Below, piece after piece: positions 1 through 6,058 of a stretch of DNA of 11,822 bases. Under the pieces are notes generated by a model. The model saw only the letters and a program-made list of their open reading frames with translations. It searched no databases and had not been told where the DNA came from. How positions within the stretch are numbered: position 1 is the first letter of the stretch; each line of letters starts with the position of its first letter. Position numbers and translations under genes: made by a program. The stretch comes from an uncultured Alcaligenaceae bacterium (lineage in GTDB: Bacteria; Pseudomonadota; Gammaproteobacteria; Burkholderiales; Burkholderiaceae_B): contig CALEQZ010000068.1 of the NCBI GenBank assembly GCA_937908115.1, forward strand, positions 1 through 11,822, read 5' to 3'.

Positions 1-1061
1 GCGGCGGCCAGTGCCTGCCGGTCGCCGCCCAGCTGTCCGGCCGGCGGCGCCACGGCCGGCATGCCCGCGCGCGCCAGCGCCGGCAGGATCTCGTCGCGCA
101 GCACGTCCAGGTCGCGGCCGGCGCCGAAGGCAGCGAAAAACTCGCGCGCCTGCTCGCGCAGCGCAGCCGGCGGCAGCTCGGTCAAGCCTTCGAACAGCTT
201 CCACGCCGAGCGCAGGCGGCGCATGCCCACGCGCAGCTGGTGCACGTGCTCCGCGGTGCCCGCGGCCAGGATGCCGGCCGTGTCCGTTTCGGCCAGCACG
301 GCGGCATTGCGCACGATCTGGTCCAGGCATTCGGCGGTCACCGCATCGAGTGCCGTCGCCGCATCCATGTCCGCAGACAGCGCCACGGGTTGCGCGGCGC
401 GCGGCCCCCAGAAAGCGGCGATGGCGCCGGCCCGCATGGCTTGGGATTGCGGGTCGGATCCACCTGCGTCGGCCAGGGCCTGGGCGGTGCGCGCCAGCGC
501 GTCGCCACGCTCGGCCTTGCTGCGCGCATCGGCGACCAAGCCGTGGCGCTGCTGCCAGCTGCCTGCCAGCTCGAACGCCGCGGCCAGTTCCCCGTCCACC
601 AGCTCGAACTCGACTTCCGATACCGGCAGCTCCAGGCCGCCAGCCTTGATTACGCCGCTGTCCCAGGCCAGTTCGACGGTGCCACGGCGCGTGCGTAGCA
701 GGCGCGCCACCCGGGTGATGTCGGTTTCGTAACGCACCTGCAAGGGGCCTTGCAAGGCGTCAAAGACCGCTTGCACCGGCGTGCCAGCGTAGGCCGACAG
801 ATCCAGTTCCGGGCCGGGCCGGTCGTGGTTGATTTCCAGGCGCGAGATGGCGTTTTCGCCAGGCGCCTTGAGCGTCTGTACCCATCGCTCGCCCTCCAGA
901 CGTAGCCTCAGGGCGACGCGCGCGCGCACCAGCTCGCGCTGCGGCGTATCGAAGTACATCGCGCGCAGGCGCAGCGTTTGCGCGCCGTCGCCGCCGGCCT
1001 CACGGGCGACGCCCGCCCCGGCCGACCGGGGAACATGCAGCTTGATTTCTTGTTCGGGCAT
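1..1061 (-). CDS. CYTH and CHAD domain protein, probable inorganic triphosphatase (3'-truncated by window edge)
   Basis: Reading leftward from the ATG at 1061, 353 codons stay open to the window edge, so the C-terminus is missing. Residues 1-190 are a CYTH domain. The ExExK signature is at E3-E5-K7, YFDTP at 36-40, alternating acidic EVEFEL at 149-154, and the basic SKAERG at 181-186. From about residue 235 a helical CHAD domain begins, with its HxxxLRxxxRRLR core at 272-284 and the GRDLDVLRD motif at 315-323. CYTH enzymes form a beta-barrel tunnel that hydrolyses triphosphates using divalent metal; CHAD is a histidine-rich helical domain that binds polyphosphate. The fusion resembles YgiF-type inorganic triphosphatases, so a cytoplasmic (poly)phosphate role is likely, but the substrate is inferred. 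It shares its strand with the IclR gene upstream, 101 bp away. No strong Shine-Dalgarno precedes the ATG. The domain call is firm and the substrate is not. Confidence 0.88.
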   Translation of the reverse strand, partial: MPEQEIKLHVPRSAGAGVAREAGGDGAQTLRLRAMYFDTPQRELVRARVALRLRLEGERWVQTLKAPGENAISRLEINHDRPGPELDLSAYAGTPVQAVFDALQGPLQVRYETDITRVARLLRTRRGTVELAWDSGVIKAGGLELPVSEVEFELVDGELAAAFELAGSWQQRHGLVADARSKAERGDALARTAQALADAGGSDPQSQAMRAGAIAAFWGPRAAQPVALSADMDAATALDAVTAECLDQIVRNAAVLAETDTAGILAAGTAEHVHQLRVGMRRLRSAWKLFEGLTELPPAALREQAREFFAAFGAGRDLDVLRDEILPALARAGMPAVAPPAGQLGGDRQALAA

Positions 1062-1093
1062 GGCGCGGCGTCCCGCTTTTTCAAAAAATGCGG

Positions 1094-1099
1094 ATCATA
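1094..1099 (-). promoter_or_regulatory. candidate -10 box for the CYTH-CHAD gene
   Basis: On the minus strand this reads TATGAT, five of six bases of the sigma-70 -10 consensus. It lies 32 bp upstream of the CYTH-CHAD ATG in an AT-richer patch. No good -35 hexamer is present at 16-18 bp. A 6-bp inverted repeat (CGGTCA at 1101-1106, TGACCG at 1123-1128) covers the -35 area, so an activator or repressor could act here. This is inference from sequence only. Confidence 0.35.
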
Positions 1100-1162
1100 T
1101 CGGTCAGGATGCAGCGGCTCGATGACCGTTCATGGAAGGGGCGGGCATCGCGCACCGCGCAA

Positions 1163-1966
1163 TCAGCCGCGATGGCCGAGCTTGCGCGAGATTTCTGCCG
1201 CGCACGCCGCCAGCGGCCGGGCCACGGCGCCGTCCCAGGACGCGTCGAACAAGGCCGAGGGCCCCAGGCAGGTCAGCGCCAGCACGATGCTGCCGGTATG
1301 GTCGAACACCGGTACCGACAGGGCATCGATGCCCGGCAACGGGTTGCCCAAGGCGCGAGCCATGCCGCGGCGGCGGATGTCCTCCAGCAGCGGCCTGGCC
1401 TGGGCCAGCGAGTCGGCGTGCCGGTTGATGCTGGCCAGCACTGCCGCGTCGCCGGTTTCCCGGGCGATGTAGTGCTCGGCGATGCTGGGCGGCAGCCAGG
1501 CCGAAAACACCAGGCCGGTGGCCGTATGCAGCATGGACATGACGGTGCCTTTGCGCATGTTCACGTGCACGGGGTAGCCGGCCTCGGTGATGTGGATGAT
1601 GGTCGGACCGTGCGAGCCGAGTACCGCCATGGCCAGCGTATGGCCCACCGTTGCGGCCAGGCGCGCGAGTTCCGGCGTGGCCAGCCGAACCGGGTCCAGG
1701 CGCTGCAGGCTGACCAGGCCCATCTGCAGCGCGAAGGGCCCCAGGTCGTACTGACCGGTGGCCGGGTCCTGCTGCACCAGCCCGACCCGCACGAAACTGA
1801 CCAGATAGGGATGCGCCTTGGCCGAAGTCATCCCGGCGGCCGCGGCCAGGTCGCGCAGCGTCATCGGGCGGGCCGATTCGACCAAGGCGGCCAGCAGCGG
1901 AAAGCCGGTTTCCACCGACTGGATGCTGCGCCGGCCATCGTTGGCGGTCAGCGGGCGCGCAGCCAT
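1163..1966 (-). CDS. IclR-family transcriptional regulator
   Basis: The 267-residue protein has the standard two-domain IclR layout. An N-terminal winged helix-turn-helix spans residues 14-68: SIQSVETGFPLLAAL, then the TLRDLAAAAGMTSAKAHPYL helix pair. A C-terminal effector-binding domain follows (about 80-263), with MAVLGSHG, a TATGLVFSAWLPP segment (148-160), and GIDALSVPVFDHTG (212-225) as in other family members. Its length is normal for the family. Such proteins bind DNA as dimers or tetramers and respond to small, often aromatic or carboxylic, effectors. The effector cannot be read from the sequence. The gene is divergent from ribB across 313 bp and shares its strand with the CYTH-CHAD gene downstream, but neither is an obvious catabolic target. 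The start at 1966 gives the expected short leader before the HTH; the Shine-Dalgarno is poor. Family assignment is firm, target unknown. Confidence 0.9.
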   Translation of the reverse strand: MAARPLTANDGRRSIQSVETGFPLLAALVESARPMTLRDLAAAAGMTSAKAHPYLVSFVRVGLVQQDPATGQYDLGPFALQMGLVSLQRLDPVRLATPELARLAATVGHTLAMAVLGSHGPTIIHITEAGYPVHVNMRKGTVMSMLHTATGLVFSAWLPPSIAEHYIARETGDAAVLASINRHADSLAQARPLLEDIRRRGMARALGNPLPGIDALSVPVFDHTGSIVLALTCLGPSALFDASWDGAVARPLAACAAEISRKLGHRG

Positions 1967-2164
1967 GAGACCGGTGGCCAGGCGTCGTGGTCGTCCGTCG
2001 CGTGCCCGGCCGCGGCGGGGCGCGGTGCACCGGGCAGGCGGGGGCCGCCAGCGGCGGGCGGGCCGGCTGGGCGGCAGAAGGCGGCGGGCGTGTCGAAGTC
2101 CATGGCGGTTCGCGTCGGATGGGCCGGCGGCGCACGCCGGGCATGTCGCAGGCGTGGTTCGCGT

Positions 2165-2189
2165 GGCAGTGTATCGCGCCGGCAGTGTA
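2165..2189. repeat. 9-bp direct repeat, possible operator
   Basis: GGCAGTGTA occurs at 2165-2173 and again at 2181-2189, a 16-bp period. The second copy runs into the palindrome TGTACA (2186-2191). The repeat sits in the divergent promoter region between the IclR-type gene and ribB, about 50 bp upstream of the candidate ribB -10. Two same-face half-sites are a plausible binding site for a regulator, perhaps the neighbouring IclR protein. No binding evidence exists here. Confidence 0.4.
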
Positions 2190-2239
2190 CAGCGGTACTA
2201 CGATTGCACGATGCGCCGCGGGCCGCGGCCGGTCGGCGC

Positions 2240-2245
2240 TAAAAT
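2240..2245 (+). promoter_or_regulatory. candidate -10 box for the ribB-pncC cluster
   Basis: TAAAAT matches five of six bases of TATAAT and stands out in GC-rich surroundings. It lies 34 bp upstream of the ribB ATG. The -35 window is GC-rich with no match to TTGACA, so an activator or another sigma factor may be needed, or the true promoter lies further upstream. The inverted repeat GCGCCG/CGGCGC (2213-2218 and 2234-2239) abuts it and could be an operator. Confidence 0.4.
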
Positions 2246-2279
2246 CCTTCTTTTCGCCCGCCTCTTCTTTTTATTTGCC

Positions 2280-3473
2280 ATGTCCCCTTCCCGGCCCGCC
2301 GACGCGTCCGTTGCGGACGCGCACGATTCGCCCATTGCTTCGGTTCCCGAGATCGTCGCCGAGCTGCGCGCCGGCAGGATGGTCATCTTGGTCGACGAGG
2401 AAGACCGCGAAAACGAAGGCGACCTGGTCATGGCCGCGGAATTCGTCACGCCCGAGGCCATCAACTTCATGGTCACCCACGCGCGCGGCCTGGTCTGCCT
2501 GACCCTGACCGAGGAACGTTGCCGCCAGCTCGATCTGCCGCCGATGGCCGCGCGCAACGGCACGCGCTACGGCACCAACTTCACGGTGTCGATCGAAGCC
2601 GCGCACGGCGTGGAAACCGGCATTTCGGCCGCTGACCGCGCCCACACGATCCGCACCGCGGTCGCCCGCGACGCCAAGCCGGAAGATCTCGTCCAGCCGG
2701 GCCATATCTTCCCCGTCATGGCCGTGCCCGGCGGCGTGCTGGTGCGCGCCGGCCATACCGAGGCGGGCTGCGACCTGACCGCGATGGCGGGCTTGACGCC
2801 GGCGGCGGTGATCTGCGAAGTGCTCAAGCCTGATGGCACGATGGCGCGCCTGCCCGACCTGATCGAATTCGCGCGCGAGCACGGCCTGAAGATCGGGACC
2901 ATCGCCGACCTGATCCAATATCGCAACGAGCACGAATCTCTGGTCCAGCGGGTGGGGCAATGCCTGATGCAGACCCCTTGGGGGGACTTCCATGCCGTGG
3001 CCTACCGCGACACCGCCACCGGCGCGCCGCACCTGGCGCTGGTCCACGGCAAGGTCGAGCGCGACCGCGAGACGCTGGTTCGCGTGCACGAGCCGACCTC
3101 CATGCTGGACATCCTCGACAGCGGCAGCAGCCAGCATAGTTGGGGCGTGGCGCAGGCCGTGCGCGCCATCCGCGAGGCCGACGCCGGCGTGCTCGTGTTG
3201 CTCAATTGCCAAGGCGACGCCGGCCTGCTGTTTTCCCAGTTCGAAGCCTGGGGCAAGTCGGTCGGGGCCGCGCCCGCGCCGCGCGAAGGCGCCCGGATGG
3301 ACCTGCGCACCTACGGCATCGGCGCGCAAATCCTGCGCGACCTCAACGTCGGCAAGATGAAGCTGCTTGCCCGTCCGCGCAAGATGCCCAGCATCGTGCC
3401 TGGCTTCGGCCTGCAGGTCACCGGCTATATCGACTCTCCCCAATCCTCCACCGAAGAAGGCAGTGCACCATGA
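2280..3473 (+). CDS. ribB: 3,4-dihydroxy-2-butanone-4-phosphate synthase with degenerate GTP cyclohydrolase II-like domain (RibBX type)
   Basis: This 397-residue protein makes 3,4-dihydroxy-2-butanone 4-phosphate from ribulose 5-phosphate, the four-carbon donor for lumazine synthase. The DHBP synthase domain covers about residues 20-220. It has the acidic metal loop DEEDRENEGD at 39-48 and the catalytic GHTEAGCDL at 158-166. Residues 222-385 align in outline with GTP cyclohydrolase II (RVHEP at 268-272, RTYGIGAQILRDL at 343-355). However, the three zinc-binding cysteines expected just after RVH are absent, and the RQEGRGIGL loop is replaced by NCQGDAGLL (309-317). The second half should therefore not release formate from GTP. 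Such fusions are known in Proteobacteria as RibBX, and a separate RibA must exist elsewhere. The ATG at 2280 begins a typical leader but has no Shine-Dalgarno. The stop overlaps the ribH start by 4 bp (ATGA). Confidence 0.95.
   Translation: MSPSRPADASVADAHDSPIASVPEIVAELRAGRMVILVDEEDRENEGDLVMAAEFVTPEAINFMVTHARGLVCLTLTEERCRQLDLPPMAARNGTRYGTNFTVSIEAAHGVETGISAADRAHTIRTAVARDAKPEDLVQPGHIFPVMAVPGGVLVRAGHTEAGCDLTAMAGLTPAAVICEVLKPDGTMARLPDLIEFAREHGLKIGTIADLIQYRNEHESLVQRVGQCLMQTPWGDFHAVAYRDTATGAPHLALVHGKVERDRETLVRVHEPTSMLDILDSGSSQHSWGVAQAVRAIREADAGVLVLLNCQGDAGLLFSQFEAWGKSVGAAPAPREGARMDLRTYGIGAQILRDLNVGKMKLLARPRKMPSIVPGFGLQVTGYIDSPQSSTEEGSAP
3454..3460 (+). promoter_or_regulatory. ribosome binding site of ribH
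   Basis: AAGAAGG lies 9 bp before the ribH ATG and fixes that start. It sits inside the last codons of ribB, which fits translational coupling through the ATGA overlap. Confidence 0.6.
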
Positions 3474-3994
3474 ACCCCTACACCATAGATCCTGATTTGA
3501 ACGGCGAAGGCTTGCACATCGGCATCGTCCGCGCCCGCTTCAATGAGGCGATCGGCCAGGCCGAGCTGGATGCCTGCCTGAACGAGCTGGCCAAGCTGGG
3601 CGTGGACGAACGCGACGTGATGGTCGTGAGCGTGCCCGGCGCCCTGGAGATCGGCGTGACGCTGGCCAAGATGGCCGATTCAGGCGAGTTCGACGCGTTG
3701 ATCGCGCTGGGCGCGGTCATACGCGGCGAGACCTATCACTTCGAAGTCGTCTCCAACGAAAGCGCCGCGGCGATTTCGCGCGTGGCGCTGGAGACCGGCG
3801 TGCCGGTGGCCAACGGCGTGCTGACGACCGACACCGACGAGCAGGCCGAGGCCCGCGCTGCCGAAAAGGGCCGCGACTGCGCCCGCGCCGCGGTGGAGAT
3901 GGCCAACCTGCTGGCCGCGCTCGAGCCCGAGGCCGATGAAGACGACGAGGACGACGACGAGTTCGACGATGACGAAGAAGATGACCGCGACTGA
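3470..3994 (+). CDS. ribH: 6,7-dimethyl-8-ribityllumazine synthase with acidic C-terminal tail
   Basis: Lumazine synthase condenses 5-amino-6-ribitylaminouracil with the RibB product to give the direct precursor of riboflavin. The 174-residue protein shows the family blocks in order: RARFNEAI at 21-28, VPGALEIGV at 55-63, GAVIRGETYHFEVVSNES at 81-98 with the catalytic His90, and GVLTTDTDEQAEARA at 116-130. The catalytic core ends near residue 152, close to the usual 150-160-residue length. It is followed by a 22-residue tail (153-174) in which 18 residues are Asp or Glu. The tail is probably disordered; its purpose is unknown. The DNA coding for it contains the possible start codons of nusB in another frame. 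The ATG overlaps the ribB stop and has a good Shine-Dalgarno (AAGAAGG). Confidence 0.96.
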   Translation: MNPYTIDPDLNGEGLHIGIVRARFNEAIGQAELDACLNELAKLGVDERDVMVVSVPGALEIGVTLAKMADSGEFDALIALGAVIRGETYHFEVVSNESAAAISRVALETGVPVANGVLTTDTDEQAEARAAEKGRDCARAAVEMANLLAALEPEADEDDEDDDEFDDDEEDDRD

Positions 3995-4457
3995 CGGCGC
4001 GGCCAGCCCCCGCAGCGCCAGGCGGCGCGCGCGCGAGTTCGCCTTGCAGGGTGTCTACGCCTGGCTGCTGCGCGGCGGCCAGGGCACCGAGGACGCCGGC
4101 GAAATCGACGCGCACCTGCGCGACGAGGAAGGCTTTTCCGAAGCCGACGCGGCCTGGTTCAAGACCTTGCTGCACGGCGTGCTGCGCGAGGCGCCGGACC
4201 TGCGCCAGCGCTTCGCGCCCTTCGTCGACCGGCCGCTGAAAGAGCTTTCCCCCGTGGAGCACGCCATCCTGCTGATCGGCAGCTACGAGCTCGTGCACCA
4301 CATCGAGGTGCCGTACCGCGTGGCGATCAACGAAGCGGTGGAACTGGCCAAATCCTTTGGCGGCACCGATGGCTTCAAGTTCGTCAACGGTGTGCTGGAC
4401 AAGCTGGCGGCCGTGGCCCGGCCCGACGAGGTGCGCGCGGCGGGGCCGCGGCGCTAG
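3969..4457 (+). CDS. nusB: transcription antitermination factor NusB
   Basis: NusB pairs with NusE (ribosomal protein S10) and binds boxA RNA in rRNA leaders to help antitermination. With the ATG at 3969 it has 162 residues. The arginine-rich RNA-binding start SARRRAREFALQGVYAWL is at 15-32. The C-terminal half has the typical DRPLKELSPVEHAILLIGSYEL and VPYRVAINEAVELAKSFGG blocks, then KFVNGVLDKLA. Three in-frame ATGs (3936, 3969, 3981) lie inside the acidic tail codons of ribH. 3936 would add a Thr-rich low-complexity leader made of the ribH tail read in another frame, so I reject it. 3969 and 3981 (158 residues) cannot be separated, since neither has a well-spaced Shine-Dalgarno. The gene overlaps ribH by 14-26 bp, so translation is probably coupled. 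thiL follows after 9 bp. Confidence 0.93.
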   Translation: MTKKMTATDGAASPRSARRRAREFALQGVYAWLLRGGQGTEDAGEIDAHLRDEEGFSEADAAWFKTLLHGVLREAPDLRQRFAPFVDRPLKELSPVEHAILLIGSYELVHHIEVPYRVAINEAVELAKSFGGTDGFKFVNGVLDKLAAVARPDEVRAAGPRR

Positions 4458-4466
4458 GCCCTGGCC

Positions 4467-5435
4467 GTGCCGTCCGAGTTCGACCTGATCGGCCGTTACT
4501 TTGCCCGGCAGGCGCCTTCGGGCATGCTGGGCGTGGGCGACGATTGCGCACTTTTTCCGGTCGCGCCGGGCAAGCAGGTCGCCACCAGCATGGATTTGCT
4601 GCTGGAGGGCCGGCATTTTTTGCCCGATGCCGATCCGCGCGCGCTGGGCCACAAGGCGCTGGCGGTCAACTTGTCGGACCTGGCCGCCATGGGGGCGCAG
4701 CCGATCGGCTGCCTGCTCGGCCTGGCACTGCCGCGCGCCGATGAATCCTGGCTGGCCGCCTTCGCATCCGGCTTCCTGGAGTTGGCGCGCGCCCATGAGT
4801 GCCCGCTCCTGGGCGGCGACACCACGCGCAGCCAGGCGGGCCTGGCCATCAGCGTGACGGTGTTCGGCGCCGTCGATCCGGCACGGGCCCTGCGCCGCGA
4901 CGCGGCCCAGCCGGGCGACGACGTCTGGGTGTCCGGTCCCTTGGGCGCTGCGCATGCGGCGCTGCAGCTCGTACTGGGCCGCTGGCCGGCCGACGGCCGG
5001 CGGCTGGAGTCGCTGCGCCCGGCGCTGGATGAACCGCAGCCCCGTGTCGCATTCGGCTTGGCGCTTGCGGGCGTGGCCCATGCCGCCATCGACCTGTCCG
5101 ATGGGCTGTTGCAGGACCTCGGGCACGTGCTGGCAGCCAGCGGCTGCGGCGCGTGCTTGCGCGAAGCCGATATTCCCGTCGATCCGCGGTTGGACGGGTT
5201 GCCGGCCGACCGGGTGCGCGAGGCGTTGCTGGGCGGTGGCGATGTGTACGAGCTGTGTTTTACCGCCGCGGCCGGGCAGCGCGAGGCCGTGCTGCAAGCC
5301 GGCCGGCGCTGCGGCCTGGTGCCTGTGCGCATAGGCGAAATCACCGCCTCGCCTGGCTTGCGCGTGGTCGATGCGCAGGGCCGGGACCTGCCGGACTTGC
5401 CGCGCGGTTTCGATCACTTCGGGCCGGCCGCCTGA
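4467..5435 (+). CDS. thiL: thiamine-monophosphate kinase
   Basis: ThiL phosphorylates thiamine monophosphate with ATP to give thiamine diphosphate, the last step of coenzyme synthesis. The 322-residue protein is full length for the family (E. coli about 325). Its AIRS-type ATP-binding motifs are in order: GDDCALF at 24-30, MDLLLEGRHF at 42-51, KALAVNLSDLAAMGAQP at 63-79, GGDTTRS at 116-122, DLSDGLLQDLGHVL at 209-222, and GGDVYELCF at 257-265. The start is a GTG at 4467, 9 bp after the nusB stop. It gives the expected SEFDLI N-terminus, and no upstream ATG is available in this frame. The weak Shine-Dalgarno and short gap suggest coupling to nusB. The nusB-thiL-pgpA order is widespread in proteobacteria. 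Confidence 0.96.
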   Translation: MPSEFDLIGRYFARQAPSGMLGVGDDCALFPVAPGKQVATSMDLLLEGRHFLPDADPRALGHKALAVNLSDLAAMGAQPIGCLLGLALPRADESWLAAFASGFLELARAHECPLLGGDTTRSQAGLAISVTVFGAVDPARALRRDAAQPGDDVWVSGPLGAAHAALQLVLGRWPADGRRLESLRPALDEPQPRVAFGLALAGVAHAAIDLSDGLLQDLGHVLAASGCGACLREADIPVDPRLDGLPADRVREALLGGGDVYELCFTAAAGQREAVLQAGRRCGLVPVRIGEITASPGLRVVDAQGRDLPDLPRGFDHFGPAA

Positions 5436-5462
5436 GCGGCCCGGCCGATGGCGCACCGGGCC
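5426..5462 (+). other. two overlapping GC hairpins between thiL and pgpA
   Basis: GGCCGC (5426-5431) pairs with GCGGCC (5436-5441) around the thiL stop codon. GGCCCGG (5438-5444) pairs with CCGGGCC (5456-5462). The arms overlap at 5438-5441, so the two hairpins exclude each other. Neither is followed by a T run, so they are not intrinsic terminators. They could affect ribosome or RNA processing ahead of pgpA, but chance in such GC-rich DNA is possible. Confidence 0.3.
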
Positions 5463-5471
5463 ATGCGTGAC

Positions 5472-5477
5472 AAGGAG
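5472..5477 (+). promoter_or_regulatory. strong ribosome binding site of pgpA
   Basis: AAGGAG, close to the perfect anti-16S complement, lies 5 bp before the pgpA ATG. It is the best Shine-Dalgarno in the plus-strand cluster. It fixes the start and suggests pgpA is translated independently of thiL. Confidence 0.75.
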
Positions 5478-5482
5478 TCTTC

Positions 5483-6058
5483 ATGACCTCGCCTGACGAT
5501 TCCAGCCAGACCCCGACCTCATCGACGCCGCCTGCCGGCGCCCGCGGCCATGACGCATCCTCGGCCAAGGCGGCGCCGACGCTGCGCTGGATGTTCGGCC
5601 ACCCCGCGCGCGTGCTGGCGTTCGGCTTCGGCGCGGGTTTGCTGCGCCCCGGCCCCGGCACCTGGGGTACGCTGGCGGCCTGGCTGCTTTGGGTGCTGGC
5701 GCGGGCGGACGCTGCGCCGGCTTGGGCGGTGGGACTGTTCCTGCTTGCCGCGCTGGCGCTGGGCGCCGCGGGCTGCCATCGCACCGGGCGTGACTTGGGC
5801 GTGCCGGACCACGGCGGCATGGTCTGGGATGAAATGGTGGCGTTTTGGCTGGTGCTATGGCTGATACCTGGTACGCTGCCTGCCCAGGTGCTGGCGTTCG
5901 CATTGTTTCGCCTGTTCGACATCGCCAAGCCGCCTCCCGTGCGCCAGTTCGATGCGCGCTGGAAAAATGGCTTCGGCGTCATGTGGGACGATTTGCTGGC
6001 CGCCGGCTACACGTTGCTGGCGATGGCGGTGCTGGTCCGCCTGGGAGTCCTTCCATGA
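5483..6058 (+). CDS. pgpA: phosphatidylglycerophosphatase A
   Basis: PgpA removes the phosphate from phosphatidylglycerophosphate to give phosphatidylglycerol, acting in the inner membrane. The 191-residue protein contains the family motifs GLLRPGPGTWGTL at 52-64, PDHGGMVWDEMVAFW at 108-122 (acidic metal and catalytic residues D109, D116, E117), LFRLFDIAKPPPVRQFD at 141-157, and KNGFGVMWDDLLAAGY at 161-176. Hydrophobic stretches near 43-73, 80-98, 118-145 and 170-188 fit its membrane location. The first ~32 residues are a polar Ser/Thr/Pro-rich extension without motifs, probably a cytoplasmic leader. The start is well supported by AAGGAG 5 bp upstream. It follows thiL after 47 bp, and its stop overlaps the pncC start by 4 bp (ATGA). 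Confidence 0.95.
   Translation: MTSPDDSSQTPTSSTPPAGARGHDASSAKAAPTLRWMFGHPARVLAFGFGAGLLRPGPGTWGTLAAWLLWVLARADAAPAWAVGLFLLAALALGAAGCHRTGRDLGVPDHGGMVWDEMVAFWLVLWLIPGTLPAQVLAFALFRLFDIAKPPPVRQFDARWKNGFGVMWDDLLAAGYTLLAMAVLVRLGVLP

Larger units (their letters stand above)
1967..2279. other. divergent intergenic region between the iclR-type gene and ribB
   Basis: These 313 bp hold no convincing gene. The half nearest the regulator is very GC-rich. The ribB-proximal 120 bp is more mixed and carries the likely regulatory signals: a 9-bp direct repeat (2165-2189), a GC inverted repeat (2213-2218 with 2234-2239), a TAAAAT element (2240-2245) and a pyrimidine-rich leader (2246-2279). I looked for the conserved blocks of an FMN riboswitch and did not find them. 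Confidence 0.7.

Noticed and set aside
1104..2144. Long minus-strand open frame overlapping the IclR gene in another frame
   Set aside because: Its translation is rich in Pro, Arg, Ala and Gly, with no domain, and the IclR-family protein explains the same DNA. Long open shadow frames are expected at this GC content.
2213..2239. GC inverted repeat GCGCCG/CGGCGC before ribB as an intrinsic terminator
   Set aside because: The 6-bp stem has a 15-nt loop and is followed by TAAAATCC rather than a T run. It is noted only as a possible operator beside the -10 element.
1967..2279. Possible FMN riboswitch ahead of ribB
   Set aside because: The conserved RFN blocks are not recognisable in either half of the region; the GC-rich stretches are only superficially similar. 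A covariance search would settle it.
2271..3443. 390-codon minus-strand open frame opposite ribB
   Set aside because: It is antisense to a well-conserved enzyme gene and its composition follows the codon bias of ribB; no recognisable motif.
3717..5456. 579-codon minus-strand open frame opposite nusB and thiL
   Set aside because: It is a shadow of nusB and thiL, whose motifs are clear. The antisense translation shows low-complexity Arg/Gln/Ala composition and no family pattern.
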